Assembly: GCF_024362785.1 (NCBI RefSeq)
Contig: NZ_CP093301.1
Coordinates: 2,542,001-2,606,000 of the forward strand
Length of the DNA stretch: 64,000 nucleotides
Reading direction: 5' to 3'
DNA from: Evansella sp. LMS18
GTDB taxonomy: Bacteria; Bacillota; Bacilli; Bacillales; Salisediminibacteriaceae
This document shows, one piece after another, positions 53,218-63,304 of this stretch. The translations under genes were made by a program, and so were the position numbers. The first letter of the stretch is position 1, and every line of letters starts with the position of its first letter. The notes below the pieces were generated by a model, which was not told the DNA's origin, searched no databases, and saw only the letters and a program-made list of their open reading frames with translations.

Positions 53218-54231
53218 TTGGAGGAGACGAAACTTTCCATGTACCAGTTATACAAAGAAATGTTAAACGATTACCTGCAGCATAAAAGTGAGCACGTTTT
53301 ATATTCTGCACAGCAGCTCAGTAAGGAAATGCTGGAAAAGGACATGTCGCCGGAAGAAATGGTCAGTCTGCATATTTCAGTTTTCAAAGAAATGGTTGAG
53401 GACTTGCCTGAAGAAGTGGTTGACTCCTTTGAACTGCTGCTGGAAGTTATGATCGGTTATGGTCTCGCCCACCGGGAATTTATGAGTCTTCGCGACCGCC
53501 AGCGGCAGCTTGACTCTGAGTTGAACGTTGCTGCGCAAATGCAGGAGTCGCTTCTCCCTCAAGAAGAAATTAATTTAAAAACACTGGATTTCGGAGTAAT
53601 AAGTGTTCCCTCGGGAAAAATGAGCGGGGACTATTATCATTATATACAGGATGAGAACGGAAATATGGGAGTTGCTGTAGCAGATGTAATCGGAAAAGGT
53701 GTTCCGGCGGCCATGTGTATGTCCATGATTAAGTATGCAATGGACAGCCTGCCGGAACAGCGCCTGCAGCCTGCAGCTCTGCTTGAGAGCCTTAACAGGG
53801 TTGTGGAACGGAATATTGCTGATGATATGTTTATCACAATGGTTTATGGTTCATATGATCCGAAGAAACACAACTTTTACTATGCCAGTGCCGGCCATGA
53901 ACCCGGTTTCTTTTATAATGCCGATGAGGACACATTCGAGGAACTGAAAACAAAAGGCCTGGTTCTCGGTATTACTCCTAAAGTTCATTATGAAGAATTT
54001 TCCCTCAGTTTAGAGCCGGGGGATTTCGTTGTGCTTCTTTCTGACGGAGTAACAGAAGGAAGGACAGAAGGTGAATTCATTGAACGGGAAGATATCACCA
54101 AGCTGATCAGAAAGTATAAACACCTGCCTGCGCAGGATATTGTTAATCAGGTTTTCCGTGAACTGGAAAAGATGCAGGACTTCCATTTAAGGGATGATTT
54201 TACACTTTTAATTTTACGGAGAAATGTTTAA
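53218..54231 (+). CDS. rsbU: RsbU, PP2C-type phosphatase of RsbV-P
   Basis: 337 residues from TTG 53218 (GGGAGGTG 7 bp upstream; B. subtilis 335). N-terminal RsbT-binding helical domain (about 1-115), C-terminal SpoIIE/PP2C domain with metal-binding Asp in KMSGDYYHY and ADVIGKGVPAAM and in LSDGVTEGR, LRDDFTLL. When bound by RsbT it dephosphorylates RsbV, releasing SigB. The SigB promoter overlaps its stop. Confidence 0.95.
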   Translation: MEETKLSMYQLYKEMLNDYLQHKSEHVLYSAQQLSKEMLEKDMSPEEMVSLHISVFKEMVEDLPEEVVDSFELLLEVMIGYGLAHREFMSLRDRQRQLDSELNVAAQMQESLLPQEEINLKTLDFGVISVPSGKMSGDYYHYIQDENGNMGVAVADVIGKGVPAAMCMSMIKYAMDSLPEQRLQPAALLESLNRVVERNIADDMFITMVYGSYDPKKHNFYYASAGHEPGFFYNADEDTFEELKTKGLVLGITPKVHYEEFSLSLEPGDFVVLLSDGVTEGRTEGEFIEREDITKLIRKYKHLPAQDIVNQVFRELEKMQDFHLRDDFTLLILRRNV

Positions 54232-54251
54232 ACTCACTCCAGAAGGGGTAA
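54226..54251 (+). promoter_or_regulatory. SigB promoter upstream of rsbV
   Basis: GTTTAA (54226-54231), 14 bp, GGGTAA (54246-54251): exact SigB consensus. It overlaps the rsbU stop codon and drives rsbV-rsbW-sigB-rsbX, the known autoregulatory loop. Confidence 0.95.
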
Positions 54252-54294
54252 TTAAACAGAACGTACTGATTTGTTTGCAGGAGGCGAATATTTA

Positions 54295-54624
54295 ATGAAT
54301 TTAAAAGTAGATGTACAGGAAGAAGGACATTCCAGGGTAGTTTATCTTAATGGAGAAGTGGATGTATACACTGCCTCCACTCTTAAAGAAAAGTTAATAC
54401 CCCTCGCAGAAGAGACTAATAAAACTCTCGCTGTGGATCTTTCAAATGTAAATTATATTGACAGCACTGGTTTAGGCATTTTTATCGGTGCATTAAAGTG
54501 CACGGACAAGTCCGGAAGCACACTGAAAATCAGAGGGGCGAATGCCCGCGTAAAAAGGTTGTTCGAAATCACAGGCCTCAGCGAGGTTATTGAGATAGAC
54601 ACGGAGCAGAGGGAGGAAGCGTAA
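54295..54624 (+). CDS. rsbV: RsbV, anti-anti-sigma factor
   Basis: 109 residues (as in B. subtilis) from ATG 54295 after GGAGG. STAS domain with phosphorylated Ser 57 in YIDSTGLGIF. Unphosphorylated RsbV binds RsbW and frees SigB. Confidence 0.97.
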   Translation: MNLKVDVQEEGHSRVVYLNGEVDVYTASTLKEKLIPLAEETNKTLAVDLSNVNYIDSTGLGIFIGALKCTDKSGSTLKIRGANARVKRLFEITGLSEVIEIDTEQREEA

Positions 54625-54625
54625 T

Positions 54626-55117
54626 ATGTCCCGGACAGCAGATTTTATTGAGATGAAAGTGCCGGCGAAACCTGAATATGTTGGGGTAGTCCGTTTGACT
54701 GTTTCCGGTATTGCCAATCGTTTAGGGTATAGCTACGATGACATAGAAGATATAAAAATCGCCGTTGCTGAGGCGTGTACAAATGTAGTAAACCATGCTT
54801 ATGAGGAAAATGAAAATGACCCGCTGATGATGATTTCATGCGGAGTGTATGAAGATCGTCTTGAGCTTATGGTAGCCGATAAAGGCGGCGGTGTGGATGT
54901 AGAAACAATGAAAGATGGAAAAGGACCTGTTTCTTCTGATCAGCCGATTGAGGAGCTGAGGGAAGGGGGTCTTGGTCTTTTTTTAATTGAGACATTGATG
55001 GATAAGGTAGAAATCAGTGGGGATTCAGGGGTCGTCATCGTGATGACAAAGTTCCTTCAAAGAGATGAGGTGGAACAAAATGGCAACGGGATCTCAACGG
55101 AAGCACCAAAACAATAA
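54626..55117 (+). CDS. rsbW: RsbW, SigB anti-sigma factor/kinase
   Basis: 163 residues. GHKL kinase: VAEACTNVVNHAYEE (about 48-62, N-box), DKGGGVD (about 90) and GGLGLFLIETLMD (about 115). Phosphorylates RsbV and sequesters SigB. The start follows GGGAGG and the 3' end overlaps sigB by 38 bp. Confidence 0.96.
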   Translation: MSRTADFIEMKVPAKPEYVGVVRLTVSGIANRLGYSYDDIEDIKIAVAEACTNVVNHAYEENENDPLMMISCGVYEDRLELMVADKGGGVDVETMKDGKGPVSSDQPIEELREGGLGLFLIETLMDKVEISGDSGVVIVMTKFLQRDEVEQNGNGISTEAPKQ

Positions 55118-55868
55118 AGAGCAGGTACTGGAATGGATTAAAGAATTCCAGGAAACAGAAGACGAAGAAATTCAGACTAAACTTGTTCTCGAATTTGAGA
55201 GTCTTGTTCATGCTCTTGCAAGGAAGTTTTCAAAAGGGCAGCGGCATGACGAAGACTTAATACAAGTTGGAATGATCGGTCTTCTTGCAGCTTTTCGCCG
55301 TTTTGACCCCTCTTTCGGCCGAAGCTTTGAATCCTTTGCTGTTCCAACAATTGTCGGGGAAATCAAAAGGTTTATAAGAGATAAAACATGGAGTGTCCAT
55401 GTACCCCGAAGAATTAAAGAACTTGGCCCTAAGATAAAAAGCGCAGTAGAAGAGCTTACTACAGAACTTCAACGTTCTCCAAGGGTAGAAGAAATTGCCG
55501 ATTATCTTGACGTTTCCGAGGAAGAAATTCTGGAAACAATGGAAATGGGCAAAAGCTATCAGGCACTGTCGGTAGACCGGTCAATAGAGGCGGATGATGA
55601 GGGAAGTGCTGTAACGCTCCTTGATCTGGTCGGTACTACAGAAGACGGCTATGAAAAGACAGACCAGCAGCTCCTCTTAGAGAAAGCTTTTACCGTACTG
55701 ACTGACAGGGAAAAGCAAATTTTACAGCTCACATATTTTGAAAACCTGAGCCAGAAGGAAACAGGCGAAGAACTGGGTATTTCCCAGATGCATGTATCCA
55801 GGCTTCAGAGGCGGGCACTTCAGAAGCTGAGAGAATCAATCAGAATCGAACCAACGGAGTGCTTATAA
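55080..55868 (+). CDS. sigB: SigB, general-stress RNA polymerase sigma factor
   Basis: 262 residues (as in B. subtilis) from ATG 55080 after GAGGTGG. Region 2 (HALARKFSKGQRHDEDLIQVGMIGLLAAFRRFD and SFESFAVPTIVGEIKRFIRD), region 3 and region 4 helix-turn-helix (SQKETGEELGISQMHVSRLQRRALQKL). Directs the general stress regulon, including osmoprotection, from GTTTAA/GGGTAA promoters such as the one upstream of rsbV. Confidence 0.97.
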   Translation: MATGSQRKHQNNKEQVLEWIKEFQETEDEEIQTKLVLEFESLVHALARKFSKGQRHDEDLIQVGMIGLLAAFRRFDPSFGRSFESFAVPTIVGEIKRFIRDKTWSVHVPRRIKELGPKIKSAVEELTTELQRSPRVEEIADYLDVSEEEILETMEMGKSYQALSVDRSIEADDEGSAVTLLDLVGTTEDGYEKTDQQLLLEKAFTVLTDREKQILQLTYFENLSQKETGEELGISQMHVSRLQRRALQKLRESIRIEPTECL

Positions 55869-56474
55869 ATGATTGAACATCAGCAACTGGAAGGAATTGA
55901 AGTTAGTACTTACAACGTTGCTAAAAAGGGTAACTGGTGTTCAGGTGATGCGTTTTTTTTAATCAGGACAGAAGACTATTTTCTGTGTGCGATGGCAGAT
56001 GGGCTTGGAAGCGGCGAGGAAGCAAACGAGGCTTCTGACGCAGCGATAAGTTTCATCCGTACCAATCATCATTTGGATGTTGAAACGCTCATGTCGGAAT
56101 GCAATGATTTAATGTGGCAGAAGCGTGGAGCTGTGCTGACAATTATTAAACTGGATATGGATACCCAGGAAATTATATATTGTAATGTTGGCAATATCGG
56201 CTGTATTTTTTACAAACCTAGTGGTAAATTGTACAGGCCGGTGCCTTCAAGAGGATATCTCTCGGGAAGGAAACAAAACTTCCGTCTGCAGAAGCTTCCG
56301 TTTGAAAAAGGCATGTCCTTTATCCTTCATTCTGACGGGCTGGATTTTGATCCGTATTACCACTCTCTTTTTACAAGAATGGGTTCACCGAAGTTTATCC
56401 TCCAGCAGCTCCTGGATATGATGGAGATATCAGATGATGATACAACCATTATGGTTGGAAAAATAGCATCCTGA
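55869..56474 (+). CDS. rsbX: RsbX, PP2C-type feedback phosphatase
   Basis: 201 residues. Single PP2C-like domain with Asp motifs CAMADGLGSGEEA (about 37-49) and LHSDGLDFD (about 155). Dephosphorylates RsbS-P/RsbR-P, resetting the stressosome. ATG directly follows the sigB stop. Confidence 0.94.
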   Translation: MIEHQQLEGIEVSTYNVAKKGNWCSGDAFFLIRTEDYFLCAMADGLGSGEEANEASDAAISFIRTNHHLDVETLMSECNDLMWQKRGAVLTIIKLDMDTQEIIYCNVGNIGCIFYKPSGKLYRPVPSRGYLSGRKQNFRLQKLPFEKGMSFILHSDGLDFDPYYHSLFTRMGSPKFILQQLLDMMEISDDDTTIMVGKIAS

Positions 56475-56486
56475 AATTATTTAATC

Positions 56487-56515
56487 ACCACCGGTTAACA
56501 CCGGTGGTTTTTTAT
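56487..56515 (+). terminator. Terminator of the rsb-sigB operon
   Basis: ACCACCGG-ttaa-CCGGTGGT, six T. Confidence 0.9.
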
Positions 56516-56704
56516 TTACCGTGCTGCTGGAGTGTGTCAGGGGGGTCTTAAGTGGAGGAAGGCCGGACGGAGTGCGAAGATTTCCATTCGCAGTACAGGT
56601 GTTATCCCGGGTTTAACATGTAAACGATATGAAGTATAATCATATAAGATTAATGTATCCTTTCCAGTAAGATGAGGAAAGGATGGATGGAGGTATTTTT
56701 ACAA

Positions 56705-58885
56705 ATGGAATGGTCGGCTGAACAACAGGTAATTCTTACACAGGTAACTAAGCAAATACAATTGAAAGAAAATAAGATAAAGCAAGTTATTGAACTGGCT
56801 GAAGAAGGAAATACTGTACCGTTTATCGCCCGCTACAGAAAAGAAATGACAGGCGGTATGGATGAGGAGCAAATCCGAAACATATTAGAAAGCTGGACTT
56901 ATGCAACAAACCTTTCAAAGCGAAAAGAAGAAGTGATTCGCTCCATTGATGAACAGGGAAAACTCACCGATGAGCTGAAAGGAAGCATTGAAAAAGCTTC
57001 CAAACTGCAGGAAGTGGAAGACCTTTACCGTCCTTATAAACAAAAGAGAAGAACCAAGGCTACCATTGCAAAAGAAAAAGGTTTGGAGCCCCTTGCTCAG
57101 TGGATGTTTGCCCTGCCCCAGGAAGGGTCTGTACAAAAGGAAGCAGAGAAGTATATTAATGAAGAAAAAGAAGTACATACGATAGAGGATGCGGTTCAGG
57201 GAGCCCAGGACATTATAAGCGAGTATCTGTCTGATGATGCTGATATCCGTAAACAAATCCGCCAAATGACATTTACGGAGGGGAAAATCTCCTCAGAGAA
57301 AAAAGCCAAGGCTGAAGATGAAAAAGAAATATTTGAAATGTATTATGAGTACTCCGAAGAGGTGAAGCGCATAGTGCCGCACAGGGTGCTAGCTTTGAAC
57401 AGAGGAGAAAAAGAAGGCGTCCTGAAGGTTGCTGTTATTCCTCCACGGGACAGGATTTTGACCTGGATGGAGAAACGGGTACTGAAAGGCAGACGAACCG
57501 TCGCAAAAGAGGAGCTGCTTGCTGCTGTTGAGGACGGGTATAAACGCTTGATCGAACCTTCCATCGAAAGGGAAATTCGTAACGAGGTAACAGAAAAAGC
57601 GGAAGAACAGGCCATTCATATTTTTTCAGAAAACCTTAGGAACCTTCTGCTCCAGCCGCCATTAAAAGACAGAATAGTTCTTGGTGTGGACCCGGCTTAT
57701 CGGACAGGCTGCAAGCTTGCTGTTGTTGACGAAACAGGTAAAGTTCTTGCTATTGATGTTATTTATCCAACGCCTCCTAGAAATCAAGTGAAGGAAGCCG
57801 CCGCGAAAGTTAAACAATATATAGAGCAATTTAATATTGAGATGGTAGCTGTCGGAAATGGAACAGCTTCCCGGGAAACGGAACAGTTTATTGCAGACGT
57901 CATTAAAGATTTAAACAATAAATTATATTACTTAATTGTCAACGAAGCGGGCGCCAGCGTCTATTCTGCCTCCAAGCTTGCTAAAGAGGAGTTTCCCGAA
58001 TTACAGGTGGAAGAACGAAGTGCCGTATCTATTGCAAGGAGGATTCAGGACCCGCTTGCAGAGCTGGTGAAAATTGACCCGAAAGCTGTAGGTGTGGGGC
58101 AGTACCAGCATGATGTGACCCAGTCCAGGCTTAATGATTCACTGACTTTTGTAGTAGAGACGGTGGTAAACAAAGTAGGGGTAAACGTGAACACTGCTTC
58201 TTCCTCACTACTGCAGTATGTTTCCGGGTTGTCGAAATCTGTAGCAAACAACATCGTGAAATTCAGGGAAGAGCAAGGGAAATATGCAAACCGCAGCCAG
58301 CTGAAAAAAGTACCGAGGCTTGGTGCGAAAACATATGAGCAGTGTATCGGTTTCCTGCGTGTGATTGATGGAAACCAGCCTCTGGACAGGACAGGCATTC
58401 ACCCGGAAAGTTATAAGGTTACAAAGGAAATTATGGATCACCTTGATATAACTATGGGAGAGCTGGGCACAGATGCTGTTGAGGAAAAGATTAAAGTGGT
58501 GTCTATTCAGGACCTTGCCCGGAAGTTTGAGGTTGGGGAACCAACGTTAAAGGATATTCTTGACGCTCTTGCTCGTCCTGGAAGAGACCCCCGGGATGAT
58601 GTTCCGAAGCCACTGTTAAAAACGGATGTATTAACGATGGAAGACTTATCTTCCGGCATGGAACTCCAGGGGACAGTCCGCAACGTCGTTGATTTTGGGG
58701 CCTTTGTTGATATTGGAGTAAAGCAGGACGGACTTGTTCATATTTCCAAACTTGCCAGCCGGTTCGTTAAACACCCAATGGAAGTAGTTTCAGTCGGAGA
58801 TGTTGTAACTGTCTGGGTTGATTCGGTGGATACGAAAAAAGGCAGAATAGCACTTACGATGCTTAAACCCTCAGATCAGGTATAA
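56705..58885 (+). CDS. tex: Tex-family RNA-binding transcription accessory protein (YdcI)
   Basis: 726 residues from ATG 56705, 11 bp after GGAGG; in-frame ATGs at 56672 and 56687 are alternatives. Tex layout: N-terminal helical domain, an YqgF-like RNase fold (about 320-450; VLGVDPAYRTGCKLAVVD), helix-hairpin-helix motifs (about 500-560; VNTASSSLLQYVSGLSKSVANNIVKFREEQG) and an S1 RNA-binding domain at the C-terminus (about 640-715; GTVRNVVDFGAFVDIGVKQDGLVHIS). Same position as in B. subtilis. Confidence 0.93.
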   Translation: MEWSAEQQVILTQVTKQIQLKENKIKQVIELAEEGNTVPFIARYRKEMTGGMDEEQIRNILESWTYATNLSKRKEEVIRSIDEQGKLTDELKGSIEKASKLQEVEDLYRPYKQKRRTKATIAKEKGLEPLAQWMFALPQEGSVQKEAEKYINEEKEVHTIEDAVQGAQDIISEYLSDDADIRKQIRQMTFTEGKISSEKKAKAEDEKEIFEMYYEYSEEVKRIVPHRVLALNRGEKEGVLKVAVIPPRDRILTWMEKRVLKGRRTVAKEELLAAVEDGYKRLIEPSIEREIRNEVTEKAEEQAIHIFSENLRNLLLQPPLKDRIVLGVDPAYRTGCKLAVVDETGKVLAIDVIYPTPPRNQVKEAAAKVKQYIEQFNIEMVAVGNGTASRETEQFIADVIKDLNNKLYYLIVNEAGASVYSASKLAKEEFPELQVEERSAVSIARRIQDPLAELVKIDPKAVGVGQYQHDVTQSRLNDSLTFVVETVVNKVGVNVNTASSSLLQYVSGLSKSVANNIVKFREEQGKYANRSQLKKVPRLGAKTYEQCIGFLRVIDGNQPLDRTGIHPESYKVTKEIMDHLDITMGELGTDAVEEKIKVVSIQDLARKFEVGEPTLKDILDALARPGRDPRDDVPKPLLKTDVLTMEDLSSGMELQGTVRNVVDFGAFVDIGVKQDGLVHISKLASRFVKHPMEVVSVGDVVTVWVDSVDTKKGRIALTMLKPSDQV

Positions 58886-58893
58886 GTGATATA

Positions 58894-58935
58894 AAGTTAA
58901 AATCCCTCTGTTGCAGGGGGATTTTAACTTATTTA
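58894..58935 (+). terminator. Terminator of tex
   Basis: AGTTAAAATCCC, loop, GGGATTTTAACT, T-rich; 12-bp stem. Confidence 0.88.
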
Positions 58936-59016
58936 CCTAAGTATACACATGGAAAATGAAAAACCCGCCCTCAAATATATGTATTTAAGGACGCTATTGG
59001 TTGATTTCAGTTTTTC

Positions 59017-59166
59017 TTATCTTTTTTGGTAAGCAGAATCATTGTCCCCGGATGAGTGAGGGATAGTTTCTCTATAGTAAAACCAGCATTGGTTTAACAG
59101 CCGGACCCTTTTTAAATCTTTTCGCTGATAGGCTTCCTCTAATTGTCTCTGAAGCCACGAAGGCAT
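59017..59166 (-). CDS. cmpA: CmpA, cortex morphogenetic protein
   Basis: 49 residues from ATG 59164-59166 (GGAGGAGG upstream). Opens MPSWLQRQLEEAY and has VRLLNQCWFYYRET, the LNQCWxxYR signature of CmpA, a mother-cell protein that guides spore coat and cortex assembly with SpoIVA/ClpXP. The C-terminus is about 12 residues longer than the B. subtilis form and is Ser/Asp rich. Same position as in B. subtilis. Confidence 0.9.
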   Translation of the reverse strand: MPSWLQRQLEEAYQRKDLKRVRLLNQCWFYYRETIPHSSGDNDSAYQKR

Positions 59167-59425
59167 AAAACCTCCTCCTTTCCTGGTGTGATGAGAAAAT
59201 ATCCTCATATAATTATTAATAAATATATGACGAGATGGCTGTCTTTGTTATACCTTTATACAAATATTCATAAAGTTTGGAACGCCAGGCTTACATATGT
59301 ACCCTGTGAAAAAATTATTATATTTTGTATACCCCATTTTTTTCTGCTATCACATTATTTTTCAAAAAAATGGAGAATGTTTTTATTTTGCTAAATTGAA
59401 TTGTTATTGATTGGGGGAGTAACGA

Positions 59426-59887
59426 ATGAATGACCAGGAATTGCAGGAACTTACTGAAACTGTCTCACAGGAATCCTTTGGGATGCCATTCAGACATAAA
59501 GCATCTTTTAACAGCCGTCTGAGAACTACGGGAGGGAGGTACTCTCTTTCCACACATAATATTGATATCAACCCAAAACATTTAGAGTATTTTGGTGAAG
59601 AAGAGCTAATCAAAATAGTGAAACACGAACTCTGCCATTACCATCTTCACCTCGCTGGCCGGGGTTACCAGCACAAGGATCGGGATTTCAAACTTCTATT
59701 GAAGAAGGTTGGCGGATCCAGGTTCTGCCAGACGATTCCTGAAATGAAGAAGAAATCTACGAAGGTTCATATATATGAATGCACTAAATGCAGTGCCCAG
59801 TTTCAGCGCAAGCGGCAGTTTGATACGAATAAGTATGTGTGCGGCCGGTGCAAAGGAAGAATTGTTAAGGTTAAAACATTTTCCTGA
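59426..59887 (+). CDS. SprT-like zinc metalloprotease-fold protein (YdcK)
   Basis: 153 residues. HELCHYHLH (about 70-78), the HExxH zinc site, follows a helical N-terminus. C-terminal zinc ribbon [24 protein letters not shown] (CxxC...CxxC, about 117-141). SprT/Spartan-like proteins handle DNA-protein crosslinks in other organisms; bacterial roles are unclear. Matches YdcK, last protein gene before the tRNA cluster. Confidence 0.9.
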   Translation: MNDQELQELTETVSQESFGMPFRHKASFNSRLRTTGGRYSLSTHNIDINPKHLEYFGEEELIKIVKHELCHYHLHLAGRGYQHKDRDFKLLLKKVGGSRFCQTIPEMKKKSTKVHIYECTKCSAQFQRKRQFDTNKYVCGRCKGRIVKVKTFS

Positions 59888-59894
59888 TAAAACA

Positions 59895-60012
59895 TTGACG
59901 AGCTGTCAGCATTATGTTATATTATAAAAGTCGCTGACAAAAACAGCACAGACACTATTCAAGAAAAAAAACCAAAAAACTTGTTGACTTTGCGACTGTG
60001 TTTATGTAAAAT
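59895..60012 (+). promoter_or_regulatory. Two tandem sigma-A promoters of the tRNA operon
   Basis: P1: TTGACG (59895-59900), 17 bp, TATATT (59918-59923). P2: TTGACT (59984-59989), 17 bp, TAAAAT (60007-60012). Both are followed by AAAGTCGCT-like initial sequence. Confidence 0.75.
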
Positions 60013-60038
60013 ATAAAAAGTCGCTAACGAGACATTAT

Positions 60039-60114
60039 TCCACAGTAGCTCAGTTGGTAGAGCAATCGGCTGTTAACCGATCGGTCGCAGGTTCGAGTCC
60101 TGCCTGTGGAGCCA
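60039..60114 (+). tRNA. tRNA-Asn (GTT)
   Basis: Cloverleaf complete with encoded CCA; anticodon GTT at 60072-60074. Confidence 0.97.
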
Positions 60115-60117
60115 GAC

Positions 60118-60208
60118 GGAGAAGTACTCAAGTGGCTGAAGAGGCGCCCCTGCTAAGGGTGTAGGTCGCGTAAGCGGCGCGAGGGTTCAAATCCCTCCTT
60201 CTCCGCCA
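60118..60208 (+). tRNA. tRNA-Ser (GCT)
   Basis: Long variable arm, anticodon GCT in CCTGCTAAG, CCA encoded; 91 nt. Confidence 0.97.
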
Positions 60209-60224
60209 GTTAATTTTTCAGGCT

Positions 60225-60299
60225 GGCCCGTTGGTCAAGTGGTTAAGACACCGCCCTTTCACGGCGGTAACACGGGTTCGAATCCCGTACGGGTCACCA
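60225..60299 (+). tRNA. tRNA-Glu (TTC)
   Basis: Acceptor GGCCCGT / ACGGGTC, anticodon TTC in CTTTCAC, CCA encoded; 75 nt. Confidence 0.97.
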
Positions 60300-60361
60300 A
60301 TTATTCTTATTAAGTAACAGGCGATTAGAGTACTAAAGAGATTGCCAGTTTATATAAAACT

Positions 60362-60437
60362 GGAGGATTAGCTCAGTTGGGAGAGCACCTGCCTTACAAG
60401 CAGGGGGTCGGCGGTTCGAGCCCGTCATCCTCCACCA
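60362..60437 (+). tRNA. tRNA-Val (TAC)
   Basis: Anticodon TAC in CTTACAA, CCA encoded; 76 nt. Confidence 0.97.
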
Positions 60438-60451
60438 GTAAATTTTCAAGT

Positions 60452-60527
60452 GGTCCCGTGGTGTAGCGGTTAACATGCCTGCCTGTCACGCAGGAGATCG
60501 CGGGTTCGATTCCCGTCGGGACCGCCA
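60452..60527 (+). tRNA. tRNA-Asp (GTC)
   Basis: Anticodon GTC in CTGTCAC, CCA encoded; 76 nt. Confidence 0.97.
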
Positions 60528-60546
60528 TTTACAACTTTTAATATGT

Positions 60547-60631
60547 GCGGGTGTGGCGGAATTGGCAGACGCGCTAGACTTAGGATCTAGTGCCTTCGGG
60601 CGTGGGGGTTCGACTCCCTTCACCCGCACCA
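60547..60631 (+). tRNA. tRNA-Leu (TAG)
   Basis: Long variable arm, anticodon TAG in CTTAGGA, CCA encoded; 85 nt. Confidence 0.96.
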
Positions 60632-60702
60632 TATATTTTAAACAAGAGGATAAGCTGTGTGATCAAAACATAAATCACCAGATATTTTTTTGCGAAATAC
60701 CA

Positions 60703-60731
60703 TTGACAAACACTTCATAACGAGATATGAT
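60703..60731 (+). promoter_or_regulatory. Internal promoter inside the tRNA cluster
   Basis: TTGACA (60703-60708), 17 bp, TATGAT (60726-60731), upstream of tRNA-Leu(GAG). Confidence 0.7.
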
Positions 60732-60755
60732 ATAAACCTCGTTAAAAATTACTGA

Positions 60756-60841
<86 letters not shown>

Positions 60842-60891
60842 TTTATATTTATCAATCATGTTACTACAACATAATTAATAATTTAATAGTT

Positions 60892-60968
60892 GCGCCCGTA
60901 GCTCAATTGGATAGAGCGTTTGACTACGGATCAAAAGGTTAGGGGTTCGACTCCTCTCGGGCGCGCCA
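60892..60968 (+). tRNA. tRNA-Arg (ACG)
   Basis: Anticodon ACG in CTACGGA, CCA encoded; 77 nt. Confidence 0.97.
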
Positions 60969-60976
60969 TTAAACAT

Positions 60977-61053
60977 CGGGAAGTGGCTTAGCTTGGTAGA
61001 GCACCTGGTTTGGGACCAGGGGGTCGCAGGTTCAAATCCTGTCTTCCCGACCA
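60977..61053 (+). tRNA. tRNA-Pro (TGG)
   Basis: Anticodon TGG in TTTGGGA, CCA encoded; 77 nt. Confidence 0.97.
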
Positions 61054-61094
61054 TTTTTTTCTTAAAAGAGTTCTTGTTCTAACATAATTAATAT

Positions 61095-61168
61095 GCGGGT
61101 GTAGTTTAGTGGTAAAACCTCAGCCTTCCAAGCTGATGTCGTGAGTTCGATTCTCATCACCCGCTCCA
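61095..61168 (+). tRNA. tRNA-Gly (TCC)
   Basis: Anticodon TCC in CTTCCAA, CCA encoded; 74 nt. Confidence 0.97.
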
Positions 61169-61223
61169 GAAATTACCTCTTGCTCAAAGTTAGCTTTTAG
61201 GATAAACTAACTAAGCAGCCAGA

Positions 61224-61300
<77 letters not shown>

Positions 61301-61311
61301 TAAAATAGTTG

Positions 61312-61340
61312 TTGACACTGACTTGCTAGTGTGTTACGAT
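61312..61340 (+). promoter_or_regulatory. rRNA operon promoter
   Basis: TTGACA (61312-61317), 17 bp, TACGAT (61335-61340), 150 bp before 16S; the initial transcript again begins near AAGTCGC. Confidence 0.8.
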
Positions 61341-61383
61341 AGTTAAGTCGCCAAAAAACGACAAACTGTAGTTTTGACCTTTG

Positions 61384-61409
61384 AAAACTAAACAAAAAGC
61401 CAAGCGAAG
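61384..61409 (+). other. 16S processing stalk, left arm
   Basis: AAAACTAAACAAAAAG (61384-61399) is the exact complement of CTTTTTGTTTAGTTTT (63104-63119) after 16S, and AAGCGAAG (61402-61409) pairs with CTTCGCTT (63092-63099). This forms the long RNase III stem enclosing 16S. A small hairpin GGGATATTT/AAATATCCC follows at 61411-61429. Confidence 0.88.
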
Positions 61410-61489
61410 TGGGATATTTTAAATATCCCGTCAATCGAAAGAGTAATCTTTCAAATTAAATGATGTCAGAGACATCAAACTCGTTTCAA

Positions 61490-63060
<1,571 letters not shown>

Positions 63061-63304
63061 AGGAGCTTAAAAGGCTCATACCTTTTTAAAGCTTCGCTTG
63101 GTACTTTTTGTTTAGTTTTGAGAGGTCATACTCTCAAAAATGATTTTCCTCTTTCCAGAGGAAGGTTATTCTTTTGCCCTTTGAAAACTGGATAACGATT
63201 AACTGATTGATGATCACCGGTTGTTTCAATTAAAAGTGCAAACTTTTATCGAGTACAACCGAGTGTCTTAGATAAGGCTAAATGTAGACGCCATTTTTTA
63301 ACAT
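63061..63304 (+). other. 16S-23S spacer without tRNA genes
   Basis: About 244 bp. Holds the right arm of the 16S processing stem (63092-63119) and the conserved CCTTTGAAAACTGGATAACG box near 63179. No tRNA-Ile/Ala is present. Confidence 0.85.
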